Shown here one piece after another: positions 30,276 to 40,922 of a DNA stretch of 64,000 nt (position 1 is the first letter of the stretch; each line of letters starts with the position of its first letter). The translations under genes and the position numbers were made by a program. Origin of the DNA: Daejeonella sp. (GTDB taxonomy: Bacteria; Bacteroidota; Bacteroidia; Sphingobacteriales; Sphingobacteriaceae). The notes under the pieces were generated by a model. That model was not told the DNA's origin. It saw only the letters and a list, made by a program, of their open reading frames with translations, and ran no database searches. The stretch spans positions 31,129 to 95,128 of the forward strand of contig NZ_JAUXXZ010000077.1 of assembly GCF_030684675.1 (NCBI RefSeq), written 5' to 3'.

Positions 30276-33200
30276 TTATAATTTCCTTTTCACTTCTACC
30301 TGCTCGTATGATTCAACGATATCACCTACTTCAATATTATTGAAGTTCTGAATATTTAAACCACACTCATAACCGGTAGCAACTTCTTTCACATCATCTT
30401 TGAAACGCTTCAATGAGGCAAGCTCACCGGTATAAACAACTACACCATCACGTATGATACGAATTTTGCTGTTCCTGGTAATCTTTCCGTCCAGTACCAT
30501 ACACCCTGCAATTGTACCCACTTTACTGATCTTAAATACCTCACGAATTTCAACGTTTGAAGTAATTTTCTCTTCAAATTCAGGATCCAGCATACCTTCC
30601 ATCGCGGCTTTCACCTCATTGATGGCATCGTAGATGATTGAATAAAGACGGATATCGATCTGTTCTGCTTCAGCCAGTTTACGTGCACTTGCAGAAGGGC
30701 GAACCTGGAAACCAATGATGATCGCATCGGAAGCCGAAGCTAATAATACATCTGATTCAGATATCTGACCCACAGATTTATGTATGATATTCACCTGGAT
30801 CTGTTCAGTAGACAGTTTCAGTAGGGAATCGGATAACGCTTCAATTGAACCGTCCACGTCACCCTTAACGATCACGTTCAGCTCTTTGAAGTTTCCGATC
30901 GCCAAACGACGTCCGATCTCATCCAATGTGATATGTTTTTGAGTACGTAATCCCTGCTCACGTTGTAACTGCAATCTCTTATTGGCAACCTGACGGGCTT
31001 CAACTTCACTTTCCATCACGTTAAACTTATCACCTGAGGTTGGTGCGCCCTGCATACCCAATACCTGCACAGGTGTTGATGGTCCGGCATGATCTAGCTT
31101 AACTCCACGCTCATTATGTAATGCTTTAACCTTCCCACTGTATCCACCGGCAAGTATCGCATCCCCAACCCGTAATGTTCCAGCCTGGATCAGAACAGTA
31201 GTAACAATACCACGGCCTTTATCCAATGCAGCTTCGATAACTGTACCTATTGCGCGTTTATTAGGATTAGCTGTTAATTCAAGCATATCCGCCTCAAGGC
31301 ACACCTTTTCAAGTAAAAGATCGATACCTGCTCCGGTTTTACCTGAAATTTCCTGACTCTGATATTTTCCACCCCAATCTTCAACCAGAATGTTCATTGC
31401 AGAAAGCTGTTCACGAACTTTATCAGCATTTGCACCCGGCTTGTCAACCTTACTGAAGGCAAATACAATCGGCACATTTGCAGCCTGTGCATGATTAATA
31501 GCTTCACGCGTTTGAGGCATCACACTATCATCAGCAGCAATTACAATAATTGCAATATCGGTAACATTGGCACCCCTGGCACGCATGGCCGTAAAGGCTT
31601 CGTGACCCGGAGTATCCAGGAAAGTTATTTTACGCTCATTTTCAAGAGTTACCTCATAAGCACCTATGTGCTGGGTTATTCCTCCTGCTTCTCCTGCAAT
31701 AACGTTGGTCTTACGAACAAAGTCAAGCAACGAGGTCTTACCATGATCCACGTGACCCATTACGGTTACGATCGGAGCTCTTGGTAATTGATCCTCAGGA
31801 CTGTCGGATTCTTCAAGTAAACCAATTTCTTCATCTTCAGGTTTCACAAACTCAACTTCATAACCGAATTCATCCGCTACGATTGTCAGAGTTTCAGCAT
31901 CAAGTCTTTGGTTGATCGATACAAACATTCCCAAACTCATACAGGTTGATATAACCTGAGTAACAGGAACATCAAGCATTAGTGCGAGCTCATTTGCAGT
32001 AACAAATTCAGTAACCTTAATGGTTTTGGACTGCATTTCTGCTTCCAATGCTGCATCTTCAGCAGTCTGAGCAACATCATCACGCTTCTGACGGCGTAAT
32101 TTTGCACGCTGTGCAAATTTTCCTGATTTACCTGCACCACTTAAACGTGCAAGTGTTGCTTTGATCTGATCCTGAATTTCTTTATCTGTTGGTTCAGCTT
32201 TTGGAGTATCCGGTGTACGTGGTTTATTCCTGAAATCAGGACGGGCAGCACCACCTGCTGTTCCTCCTCCTTGTCCGGGTCTTGCATTTCTGAAATCAGG
32301 ACGATTACCCTGATATCCAGCACCGGGTGCAGGACGTGGTGATCCACCGGCTTGCTGACCCTGCTGACCCTGTTGCGTAGGCTGACCGGGTTGTCCCGGA
32401 GCATTATCTTTGCGCTTACGTTTACGCTTATGGTCAGCACCAGCAGCACTCGATGAAGAGGCAACCGGCTGCCCACGGCGGGCCGGTGAAACAGGTAACT
32501 CAATTCTGCCAATCACATTCGGACCTGAAAGACGTTCTGCTTTGGCCCGAATAACAGTAGCATCAGGATTACTTTCCTGCGTATTTGGTTTATTTTCTTG
32601 TTTTTCTTCAACTACCGGTTTAGCAGCCGGAACTTCAGGCTGTTCCTTAATAGTTTCTTTCGGACTTTCAGCAGGTTCTTTAATTTCTGCTGCAGGTGCT
32701 GTTTCAACTTTAGGTTCAGCTTTTTCAGGAGCAGGCTGTGGAATTACTTCCGGTTCTTTAACTTTTACAGGCTCCTCAACTTTAGCAGCCGGGGCTGATA
32801 CAACAACGGGCTTTTCAGGTTCCGGACTTTTCTTATCCGGGCGGGTTTTGGAATTCAGGTCATCTAAATTGATCTTTCCGACCACTTTAACACCCGGCAA
32901 AGCACCTTCTTCTGATTTAGGCTCAGTAGCTACAGGCTCCTGAGATTCAGCTTTTGGCTTCTCAACTGCAGGAGGAGTAAATGGATTGACATTCTTGATC
33001 AGAATCTCTTCCTGTTCAAAATCCTTTGAACGCTGTGGCTCAGTCTTTTCGTTAGTTACAGGAATATCATCGCGACGAATCTTGCCAATAACAATTTGTT
33101 TAGCTTCTTCTTTTACGATCTTATCACCCTGAAACTCCTTAAGAAGAACATCGTACATCTCATCGGTGAGTTTGGTATTGGGTCTGGCCTCAACTTTGTG

Positions 33201-33293
33201 ACCTTTTTTCCCTAAAAACTCCACCGCAGTGTTCAGGCCGATATTCAGCTCTTTCGCAGCTTTAAGTAAATTTGTGCTTTTACCTTCTGACAT
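30276..33293 (-). CDS. infB: Translation initiation factor IF-2
   Basis: VTVMGHVDHGKTSLLDFVRKTNVIAGEAGGITQHIGAYEV; long low-complexity N-terminal region. Confidence 0.98.
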   Translation of the reverse strand: MSEGKSTNLLKAAKELNIGLNTAVEFLGKKGHKVEARPNTKLTDEMYDVLLKEFQGDKIVKEEAKQIVIGKIRRDDIPVTNEKTEPQRSKDFEQEEILIKNVNPFTPPAVEKPKAESQEPVATEPKSEEGALPGVKVVGKINLDDLNSKTRPDKKSPEPEKPVVVSAPAAKVEEPVKVKEPEVIPQPAPEKAEPKVETAPAAEIKEPAESPKETIKEQPEVPAAKPVVEEKQENKPNTQESNPDATVIRAKAERLSGPNVIGRIELPVSPARRGQPVASSSSAAGADHKRKRKRKDNAPGQPGQPTQQGQQGQQAGGSPRPAPGAGYQGNRPDFRNARPGQGGGTAGGAARPDFRNKPRTPDTPKAEPTDKEIQDQIKATLARLSGAGKSGKFAQRAKLRRQKRDDVAQTAEDAALEAEMQSKTIKVTEFVTANELALMLDVPVTQVISTCMSLGMFVSINQRLDAETLTIVADEFGYEVEFVKPEDEEIGLLEESDSPEDQLPRAPIVTVMGHVDHGKTSLLDFVRKTNVIAGEAGGITQHIGAYEVTLENERKITFLDTPGHEAFTAMRARGANVTDIAIIVIAADDSVMPQTREAINHAQAANVPIVFAFSKVDKPGANADKVREQLSAMNILVEDWGGKYQSQEISGKTGAGIDLLLEKVCLEADMLELTANPNKRAIGTVIEAALDKGRGIVTTVLIQAGTLRVGDAILAGGYSGKVKALHNERGVKLDHAGPSTPVQVLGMQGAPTSGDKFNVMESEVEARQVANKRLQLQREQGLRTQKHITLDEIGRRLAIGNFKELNVIVKGDVDGSIEALSDSLLKLSTEQIQVNIIHKSVGQISESDVLLASASDAIIIGFQVRPSASARKLAEAEQIDIRLYSIIYDAINEVKAAMEGMLDPEFEEKITSNVEIREVFKISKVGTIAGCMVLDGKITRNSKIRIIRDGVVVYTGELASLKRFKDDVKEVATGYECGLNIQNFNNIEVGDIVESYEQVEVKRKL

Positions 33294-33409
33294 TTATTAT
33301 TTTAACCTCGCTATTTTTGTACAAAAGTACGTTTTTTATATGTTATATGCTTTGAGGATTGGGCTTTTTCTTAAGCCCGCAATTTTTCAAAGAGCTGCAA
33401 TCGAATAAA

Positions 33410-34645
33410 TTATTCGAATTCTGACTTTAGGATCTCAATCACATCTTTCACTGTAGTGTCTTCCAGGTCAGTACGTTTAACTAATTCATCTACAGATAAA
33501 CTTAAAATAGATTTCGCTGTATCTAAACCAACACGTTTGAATTCGTCAATTATCCAGCCCTCAATTTCATCTGAGAATTCCTCAATATCAACATCCTCAT
33601 CATCTTCATGCGCTTCACGGTATACATCAATTTCGTATCCTGTAAGCTTTCCTGCCAACTTAATATTGTGACCGCCACGGCCAATTGCCAACGAAACCTG
33701 ATCAGGTTTTAGATAAACTGCCGCTCTCTTTTCTTCGTCATCAAGTTTGATGCTTGTAATTTTCGCCGGGCTTAATGCTCTTTGAATATACAATGAAATA
33801 TTATTTGTAAAGTTAATTACATCGATATTTTCATTCTTCAATTCCCGAACAATACCATGAATACGTGATCCTTTCATACCCACACAAGCTCCAACCGGAT
33901 CAATCCTGTCGTCATAAGACTCTACCGCAACTTTAGCCCTTTCTCCTGGTTCACGAACAATTTTCTTGATAGTAATCAAGCCATCAAAAATCTCCGGAAC
34001 TTCCATCTCAAACAAACGTTGCAGGAACTCCGGTGCAGTACGGGAAATGATGATCTTAGGGTTACCATTCAGCATTTCTACTTTCTCAATGATGGCGCGT
34101 ACAGAATCTCCTTTTTTGAAATAGTCGGCAGGAATTTGCTCTGTTTTAGGCAATAAAAGCTCATTCCCTTCGTCGTCGAGTACTAAAGTCTCTTTTTTCC
34201 AAACCTGGTATACTTCTCCGGTTACAATCTCACCAACACGGTCTTTGTATTTCTTAAAAATTTCGTCTTTCTCAAGTTCCAGAATCTTGGAAACAAGGGT
34301 TTGACGTGCTGCCAGAATCGCCCTTCGGCCAAAACTTTCGAGGGTAATCTGTTCAATAAAATCATCCCCAACCTCAAGATCAGGATCAATTCCCTTTGCT
34401 TCGGCAAGTTCGATCTCCAGATCATCATCTTCCGAGAAACCATCTTCCATTACTGTTCTTGTACGCCAGATCTCCAAATCCCCGTTATCCGGGTTGACGA
34501 TCACATCACAATTTTCGTCTGTGCCATACCTCTTCCGCAACATACTGCGAAAAACCTCTTCCAACACACTGATAACCGTAGGCCGGTCAATATTCTTGAA
34601 GTCTTTAAACTCCTGGAATGAATCGATTAAATTAATATTGCTCAT
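33410..34645 (-). CDS. nusA: Transcription termination/antitermination factor NusA
   Basis: DRIDPVGACVGMKGSRIHGIVRELKNENIDVINF; SLAIGRGGHNIKLAGKLTGYEIDV. Confidence 0.98.
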   Translation of the reverse strand: MSNINLIDSFQEFKDFKNIDRPTVISVLEEVFRSMLRKRYGTDENCDVIVNPDNGDLEIWRTRTVMEDGFSEDDDLEIELAEAKGIDPDLEVGDDFIEQITLESFGRRAILAARQTLVSKILELEKDEIFKKYKDRVGEIVTGEVYQVWKKETLVLDDEGNELLLPKTEQIPADYFKKGDSVRAIIEKVEMLNGNPKIIISRTAPEFLQRLFEMEVPEIFDGLITIKKIVREPGERAKVAVESYDDRIDPVGACVGMKGSRIHGIVRELKNENIDVINFTNNISLYIQRALSPAKITSIKLDDEEKRAAVYLKPDQVSLAIGRGGHNIKLAGKLTGYEIDVYREAHEDDEDVDIEEFSDEIEGWIIDEFKRVGLDTAKSILSLSVDELVKRTDLEDTTVKDVIEILKSEFE

Positions 34646-34677
34646 TTTTTATTGAATTTGTCAGTCCGGGACTGACG

Positions 34678-35142
34678 TTATTTAAAACTCACTAAAACTA
34701 TCGTTTCTGATATATCTTCAAATTTTATAAAGTTCTCAAGCAAAACTGCTTTTTTACCCTTTTCCTTAACACTCTCCTGTATAGTTATTCCTGAATCATC
34801 TGCACTCATCAATTTACCTTCCCTGATATTGCCGTCTTTGAGTTTAACCTTTAATAAACGGCTAATATTTTTCTGGAACTGGCGCAATGATTTTAGAGGG
34901 GTATCTATTCCCGGTGAGGAAACTTCCAGTCTGTATGCTTGTTCAATAGCATTTTCCTCTTCAAGATGGAAACCCACATGCCGGCTTATTGCAACACAAT
35001 CACTGATTGCAACACCATTGTCTCCATCAACTAAAATAGACAAAATTCCGCTACCATGCATCTGAACGTCCACCAGAAACAAATCCGGACGGTCAGCAAT
35101 CTTTTCTTCAACTAACTCAATTACACGTTTTTCTATATTCAT
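34678..35142 (-). CDS. rimP: Ribosome maturation factor RimP
   Basis: DLFLVDVQMHGSGILSILVDGDNGVAISDCVAISRHV...YRLEVSSPGIDTPL. Confidence 0.95.
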   Translation of the reverse strand: MNIEKRVIELVEEKIADRPDLFLVDVQMHGSGILSILVDGDNGVAISDCVAISRHVGFHLEEENAIEQAYRLEVSSPGIDTPLKSLRQFQKNISRLLKVKLKDGNIREGKLMSADDSGITIQESVKEKGKKAVLLENFIKFEDISETIVLVSFK

Positions 35143-35187
35143 GATTGACCTTTTTTTAATTCCCTTGAAAAACAGGTTGGTAAAAAA

Positions 35188-35212
35188 AGAGCCCCGAAAT
35201 TGTCGGGGCTCT
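35188..35212 (-). terminator. Intrinsic terminator downstream of lipoprotein gene
   Basis: AGAGCCCCGA-AATTG-TCGGGGCTCT with A-tract on + (T-tract on -). Confidence 0.88.
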
Positions 35213-35283
35213 TCTCAGATCGATGCAAATATAAAAAAACTATCCGTCATTGCAAATACCTGATTTCAATACATTTATAAGAC

Positions 35284-35742
35284 TTAATTTTTTGAAAGAC
35301 TGAATTTATATTCTGTAAACCCGTCTGAAATAAACAGTTCTCTTGTTTCAATCAGATCCTCGGCATCCTGAAGCAATAGTTTTGTATAACACCGGGCAAA
35401 ATATAATCGGTTCTCTTTGAAATTATCCTTTGGTTTAAACCGAACTCTTTCCCCCTCAATGGTATAGATACCCCCCAAAGCCGGCTGAAAATCTCTCATT
35501 TCGGGATCTATTGGTTCTTCATAAACTGCAAAAAAATTAGTCCAGAGCGAATCAGGGAGAGAATCAGTCCTTAATTCCTCTAAAACAGGACTTGCTAAAC
35601 CAATTAATTCTATCGAGCTGCTGTCGGGATTAAGCCTGATTATTAGTTTATTTTGGGTACTTTCCTGAACTATTTCCTGTTTACAGGAATTAAATAAAAT
35701 CAAAAAAATTACCGAAATATGGAATAGATTCTTCAATTTCAT
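35284..35742 (-). CDS. Hypothetical lipoprotein
   Basis: MKLKNLFHISVIFLILFNSCKQEI lipobox-like signal. Confidence 0.75.
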   Translation of the reverse strand: MKLKNLFHISVIFLILFNSCKQEIVQESTQNKLIIRLNPDSSSIELIGLASPVLEELRTDSLPDSLWTNFFAVYEEPIDPEMRDFQPALGGIYTIEGERVRFKPKDNFKENRLYFARCYTKLLLQDAEDLIETRELFISDGFTEYKFSLSKN

Positions 35743-35769
35743 CGTTATTAAATTAAAAAACTAAAAAAT

Positions 35770-36117
35770 ATGAGGCTGATCATTGAAATTCTATTAATGG
35801 GTGCAGCTGTCGCCATTGCTGCTTACCTGCTTCCGGGAGTTGATGTTGAAAATTTCTGGAGTGCCATTATTGCAGGGATACTTATTGCTCTTGCAAACGC
35901 AACCATCGGCACAATTCTCCGTATTCTAACCTTTCCGATCAATTTTCTTACGCTGGGTTTGGTTTCTTTCATTATTACCGTTCTCATGGTACTATTAGTC
36001 GACAACCTGATGGAAACCTTTAATACCAGCGGGTTTTTCTCTGCCGTGCTTTTTGCAATTGTACTTGCTCTGATCAATATGATATTTTCGGCATTTCATT
36101 CAGAGAAGTCCGCTTAG
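35770..36117 (+). CDS. Phage holin family (4-TMS, superfamily IV)-like membrane protein
   Basis: AAYLLPGVDVENFWSAIIAGILIALANATIGTILRILTFPINFLTLGLVSFIITVLMVLLVDNLM. Confidence 0.88.
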   Translation: MRLIIEILLMGAAVAIAAYLLPGVDVENFWSAIIAGILIALANATIGTILRILTFPINFLTLGLVSFIITVLMVLLVDNLMETFNTSGFFSAVLFAIVLALINMIFSAFHSEKSA

Positions 36118-36163
36118 ATATAATCCCGATCACTGTTTTCCCTTGTTATGGAATTGTATGTTA

Positions 36164-38281
36164 TTATTCTTTCAAAGCCTCAGTTACCCTGATTACCAGA
36201 AGAGACTTGTCTTTCGCTGCCTGAGCAAATACCTCTTTGTTATCTGCCATCCGGTAATGTTTCCCGAGTTTTTCGATAGCCGCAGCCCTTACTTGTGAAA
36301 CCTGATCATGAAGAGCCATTTCTTTCAATGTTTCATGAACGGCTTTACGCTCATCATCCGACAGATTTTCAATAACAGATAAGGCCGTATGACGAACAAG
36401 CCAGCTCTTATCTTTCAGCGCTGAAACCACTGTATTTCTCGCTGCAGCTTCTTCCTTCATATCCTTCAGTTTCATTATTGCTTCAATCCTGTCCATAAAT
36501 AATGGTGCATGTTGATATTGAAAAATATACTCCTGGATATTTTTTACTTCGGTTTTTTCAGCAAGAACATACTTTTCAGCATCAACATTCACAAGATCCG
36601 GAGGGTTTGCTGAGGGGAAAATGAACGATTGATTTTGCCTTTCAAGGATAATTTCTTTACGCTCAACCTTCGATCCAGAATAAATGTCTATAGCCATTGG
36701 AATTCGGTAAAGAGGTGTTTCTGATAGATTCTGATCCTGGGTAATATTAACACTAATCTCTCTTTTCACCGGATCATAAGAATTCTGAATACTTAAAACC
36801 GGATGTCCTGAAGCAAGGAACCATTGATTGAAAAACCAATTTAAGTCCATGCCGGTAATTTCCTCAAAGACAAGCCTGAGGTCATGAATTTCAGCCGTTT
36901 TATAGGAATGCTTCTTCAGATAAAGCTTTAAAGATTCAAAAAATGCCTCATCTCCGACCGTCTTTCTAAGCATATGCAGTATCCGTCCACCTTTATGATA
37001 ACTGATCTCATCAAACATTTGCTCTCTATCGGCATAATCAAAACGGATCACATCCGGTTCTGATTTTCGTTTATTTCCGATATAAACCGACATATCCTCC
37101 AGACCTTTCAAATCAGCCTGATCCCTGCCATATTTATATTCTTCCCATAGATATTCTCCGTAGGTGGCAAAAGATTCATTCAGAGGCAGATTAGCCCATG
37201 ATTCGGCTGTAACCAGGTTCCCAAACCATTGATGAAATAGCTCATGAGCTATGATATCTTCGTGATTTTCATCCAGATACTGACCCGCTGACATATTCAT
37301 ACCCTCGAAAAATACAGACGCAGTAGTATTTTCCATAGCCCCGCTCACAAAATCACGTACAACGATCTGTGAGTATTTATCCCATGGATATTCAATTCCG
37401 AATTTATTTGAGAAAAACTCCATCATCTCAGGGGTTTTTCCAAATACCAGCTTTGCGGTAGAAGCGTAAGCGGGTTCGGTATAATAACTAACCTCCTTAC
37501 CCCGCCATTTATCCTTAGTAATTGTAAAATCTCCGACTGCCAGCATGGTCAAATAAGTAGAGTGCTGCTGCTCCTGTCTCCAGCTGTCTGTCCGGGTACC
37601 ATCCCCATTCATGCTCGAAAATTCCAGCGTACCATTCGAAAGGCTGACAAACTCATTTGGCACTGTAATATTAAGTTCCTGAGTCATTTTCTCCTGAGTG
37701 CCATTTATGGTTGGAAACCAGTTCGAATTACATTCTGTTTCACCTTGTGTCCAGATCTGTCTCGGTTTCCCTTTATCCTTTCCGTCTCTATTTATAAAAT
37801 AAATACCACGATCACCCGCCGAAGCAATATCCTCACCGATCTTTAATTTATTGGGCATTGCTACATAATCAATAAATACAGTGTATTTCTGATCTCTGGT
37901 GTATATCTTATCAAGACTGATCCTTAGTAGTTTGCCATCGTAAGTATATCGCAGTGGCTTTTTATCATAGCTGTTAACCAATGAAACGGAGTTAAAACGA
38001 AAGCCATTGGCATTCAATACCAGCTGATCAGAAGGGTAGAAATAAGGTTTAGCAAGAATTGTAGCCTTTCCAATTACGTAGGCGCTATCCCAATCAAAAC
38101 TAAGATCAAGCCGGATATTTAATATATCTGTATTCTTAGTATAGCTTCCCCTGTAAACCACTGAGCCCTTTGAATTTTCAACAACCGTAACCGGATCAAG
38201 ATTTACCATTCTTGGTGCAGAACAAGCCAGCAGAAATATTGAGACCAGGATAGGGTAGCAGAAGATAAATTTTGTTTTCAT
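36164..38281 (-). CDS. M1 family metallopeptidase
   Basis: GAMENTTASVFFEG; HELFHQWFGNLVTAESWANLPLNESFATY; MKTKFIF start at 38281. Confidence 0.95.
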   Translation of the reverse strand: MKTKFIFCYPILVSIFLLACSAPRMVNLDPVTVVENSKGSVVYRGSYTKNTDILNIRLDLSFDWDSAYVIGKATILAKPYFYPSDQLVLNANGFRFNSVSLVNSYDKKPLRYTYDGKLLRISLDKIYTRDQKYTVFIDYVAMPNKLKIGEDIASAGDRGIYFINRDGKDKGKPRQIWTQGETECNSNWFPTINGTQEKMTQELNITVPNEFVSLSNGTLEFSSMNGDGTRTDSWRQEQQHSTYLTMLAVGDFTITKDKWRGKEVSYYTEPAYASTAKLVFGKTPEMMEFFSNKFGIEYPWDKYSQIVVRDFVSGAMENTTASVFFEGMNMSAGQYLDENHEDIIAHELFHQWFGNLVTAESWANLPLNESFATYGEYLWEEYKYGRDQADLKGLEDMSVYIGNKRKSEPDVIRFDYADREQMFDEISYHKGGRILHMLRKTVGDEAFFESLKLYLKKHSYKTAEIHDLRLVFEEITGMDLNWFFNQWFLASGHPVLSIQNSYDPVKREISVNITQDQNLSETPLYRIPMAIDIYSGSKVERKEIILERQNQSFIFPSANPPDLVNVDAEKYVLAEKTEVKNIQEYIFQYQHAPLFMDRIEAIMKLKDMKEEAAARNTVVSALKDKSWLVRHTALSVIENLSDDERKAVHETLKEMALHDQVSQVRAAAIEKLGKHYRMADNKEVFAQAAKDKSLLVIRVTEALKE

Positions 38282-38368
38282 AAGAAAAATTTGTTTTTTA
38301 AGTCCCGTGCAAGCGGGACTCCATATGCTTTTCAGGCAGGTACTTTCCTGCAAATGGAGCTTTATTTT

Positions 38369-39616
38369 CTATTGTTCAAGCAGCAGATTATCAATTGTTT
38401 TTTCGAATTCCTTTTTAAAATTCGCATAATGAACTCCAGTTCCGGGTCCGCTGAAACCGGTATGAACCTTTCTGACTTTGCCTTTCTTATCAATAATAAT
38501 CAAAGTTGGAAAACCCATAAAACTCTTTAACATTGGCAGACTTTTCGCCACTTCGGCTTTATCATTTATATAGCCTGTAATTAACATATCATATGGAACG
38601 GCAAACCTTTCGCGTAAACGTAAAATATTTCGCTTTGACCGTTCATAATCAGCAGTACGTTCATAAGCCAAAGCAACGATTTCAAGCCCCTTGCGCTGAT
38701 ACTTTTTGTAAAATGGAACCAGATAGGCAGTTTCATCCATACAATTTGGACACCAGGATCCAAAAAACTGTACCAAAACAATTTTATTCTTAAATTTTGA
38801 ATCAGATAGGGACACATTCTTACGATTCAGATCAGGAAAAGAAAAATCTATTTTATCAAATCCATCTTTCAAAGCTGTTATTGAATAGGCATCAGGCAGG
38901 ATAGCCTTTTCATCCCGCTTAGCGGTCCAGGTCTGAACAGAAGAAAGTCCGGAATAGAAATTTCCATCAACTATTGTATTGTTGTCCAGTATTTTGCCTG
39001 TAAACAGAAAGGCATGACTACCATCGAAACAGGAAAGATAAATGTTATCGTCTGAAACAGTTCCCTCCAGAAAACGGTAATCCCCTGTACTGGTTAAAAA
39101 AGTGCCTAGAAGGCGGCCATTCTGCTGGGTAAATTCTCCAATGGCAGGAATTGATTTACCCGTCTTTGTGTCCTCAAAGTTAACAGACCAACGACCAGAC
39201 ATAACAAATTCAGGTTTGGTATTCGCCTTGAAAAAACGCCATGAATAACCATTTTTGGCCTCAATCATCATTACTTCGCTACTATCTGCAAATTGTTTAA
39301 TCCATTGTCCGTTCAGAGACCCATTCTTGATTTTTGCCCTGATCTCAGAATCAAAAAGAGGCATTTGAATAAATATGGAATCTGATACCGTTGAAATTTC
39401 ATTAACCCTGAACCTTTCGTCCCCGTTTATAACATCAAGAAATTTCTTACCAGCCGAATCGATTACTTCAAAGTTAAAAGGTATTTCGGCCCCTGAAGAT
39501 GTCTTGAGCGTAGCACGCCATATACCTTTATCCAGTTGATTATCCGAATTACCCTGGCATGCATATAAACTGCTGAGTAGAAAAAGGAAAGTTATAATTT
39601 TGAAGCAATGTTTCAT
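38369..39616 (-). CDS. TlpA-like thiol-disulfide oxidoreductase lipoprotein
   Basis: FFGSWCPNCMDETAYLVPFY (CxxC); lipobox-like SLYACQG. Confidence 0.92.
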   Translation of the reverse strand: MKHCFKIITFLFLLSSLYACQGNSDNQLDKGIWRATLKTSSGAEIPFNFEVIDSAGKKFLDVINGDERFRVNEISTVSDSIFIQMPLFDSEIRAKIKNGSLNGQWIKQFADSSEVMMIEAKNGYSWRFFKANTKPEFVMSGRWSVNFEDTKTGKSIPAIGEFTQQNGRLLGTFLTSTGDYRFLEGTVSDDNIYLSCFDGSHAFLFTGKILDNNTIVDGNFYSGLSSVQTWTAKRDEKAILPDAYSITALKDGFDKIDFSFPDLNRKNVSLSDSKFKNKIVLVQFFGSWCPNCMDETAYLVPFYKKYQRKGLEIVALAYERTADYERSKRNILRLRERFAVPYDMLITGYINDKAEVAKSLPMLKSFMGFPTLIIIDKKGKVRKVHTGFSGPGTGVHYANFKKEFEKTIDNLLLEQ

Positions 39617-39633
39617 AGAATGAGCCTGGCTGT

Positions 39634-40773
39634 CTATTTCAAAATCTCACGCGCAATCACAATGCGCTGAATCTCAGATGTTCCTTCATAGATCTGGGTT
39701 ATCTTTGCATCGCGCATCAAACGTTCAACATGGAATTCTTTGACAAATCCATAACCCCCATGTATCTGAACTGCTTCAACAGTAGTTTTCATCGCTACCT
39801 GCGAGGCAAAGAGTTTAGCCATAGAGCTAGCCTGAGCATATGGAAGTCCCTGATCTTTTAACCAGGCAGCTTTTAAGCAGAGCATTCTGGCAGCTTCAAT
39901 TTCGGTAGCCATATCTGCGAGCTTAAACTGAATTGCCTGATGACCGGATATTGGTTTTCCAAATGCCCTGCGTTCCTGAGAGTATTGCAGAGCCAGTTCA
40001 TAAGCACCTGAAGCAATCCCCAATGCCTGAGAAGCAATCCCTATACGTCCTCCATCCAGTGTTTTCATAGCAAATGAGAATCCAAAACCCTCCTCACCAA
40101 TTCGATTCTCTTTGGGTACTTTTACATCGGTAAACATCAATGAATGCGTATCCGATCCACGTATTCCAAGTTTATTTTCTTTCGGACCTATTGTAAAACC
40201 CTCCATACCTTTCTCAACGATTAGTGCATTTATTCCCTTATGTCTTTGTGCAGGATTGGTTTGGGCAATGACAAGATAGGTAGAGGCATTTCCACCATTA
40301 GTGATCCAATTTTTAGTTCCATTGAGGAGGTAATGATCGCCCATATCGATCGCACTGGTTTGCTGTGAGGTGGCATCAGAGCCGGCTTCAGGTTCAGAAA
40401 GACAAAAAGCACCCAATTTTTCGCCTGCTGCCAGTGGTTTAAGATATTTTTCCTTTTGAAAGTCAGAACCATATTTCTCAAGGCCGAAGCAAACCAATGA
40501 GTTATTTACCGAAACCACCACTGAGGCCGATGCATCAATTTTTGATAGCTCTTCCATAGCGAGTACATACGAAATGGTATCAAGTCCTGATCCATTATAC
40601 TTTGGATCAACCATCATCCCGAGAAAACCAAGTTCTCCCAGTTTTTTGATCTGCTCATGTGGAAATTTTTGATGCTCGTCCCGTTCTATTACACCGGGCT
40701 TCAATTCACTATTGGCAAAATCCCTGGCTGCCTGCTGAATCATCAGCTGCTCCTCCGTAAATTCGAAAAACAT
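39634..40773 (-). CDS. Acyl-CoA dehydrogenase
   Basis: GAFCLSEPEAGSDATSQQTSA; LNGTKNWITNGG; QIHGGYGFVKEFHVERLMRDAKITQIYEGTSEIQRI. Confidence 0.97.
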   Translation of the reverse strand: MFFEFTEEQLMIQQAARDFANSELKPGVIERDEHQKFPHEQIKKLGELGFLGMMVDPKYNGSGLDTISYVLAMEELSKIDASASVVVSVNNSLVCFGLEKYGSDFQKEKYLKPLAAGEKLGAFCLSEPEAGSDATSQQTSAIDMGDHYLLNGTKNWITNGGNASTYLVIAQTNPAQRHKGINALIVEKGMEGFTIGPKENKLGIRGSDTHSLMFTDVKVPKENRIGEEGFGFSFAMKTLDGGRIGIASQALGIASGAYELALQYSQERRAFGKPISGHQAIQFKLADMATEIEAARMLCLKAAWLKDQGLPYAQASSMAKLFASQVAMKTTVEAVQIHGGYGFVKEFHVERLMRDAKITQIYEGTSEIQRIVIAREILK

Positions 40774-40922
40774 AATAATTGGTTTATTGCCCAAAATTAA
40801 TGTTTCGGGCTTGATTAGTATTTGCTCCTTTGCAAATATTAAGAAATATTTCCGTTAGTTATACGGAGGATTGTGGAATCTGCTGTAAAAACTTATCTAT
40901 GACAAATACCTGATTGATAATT

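Noticed and set aside
32290-32480. Gln/Gly-rich repeats in infB as a novel repeat
   Set aside because: Low-complexity N-terminal IF-2 regions are ordinary in this phylum.
32410-32943. 177-aa ORF opposite infB
   Set aside because: Antisense of the low-complexity IF-2 N-terminus; composition artefact (Ser/Gly/Thr-rich).
35770-36117. Phage holin-like protein as evidence of a prophage
   Set aside because: This 4-TMS family is common as a lone chromosomal gene in Bacteroidota; no phage genes nearby.
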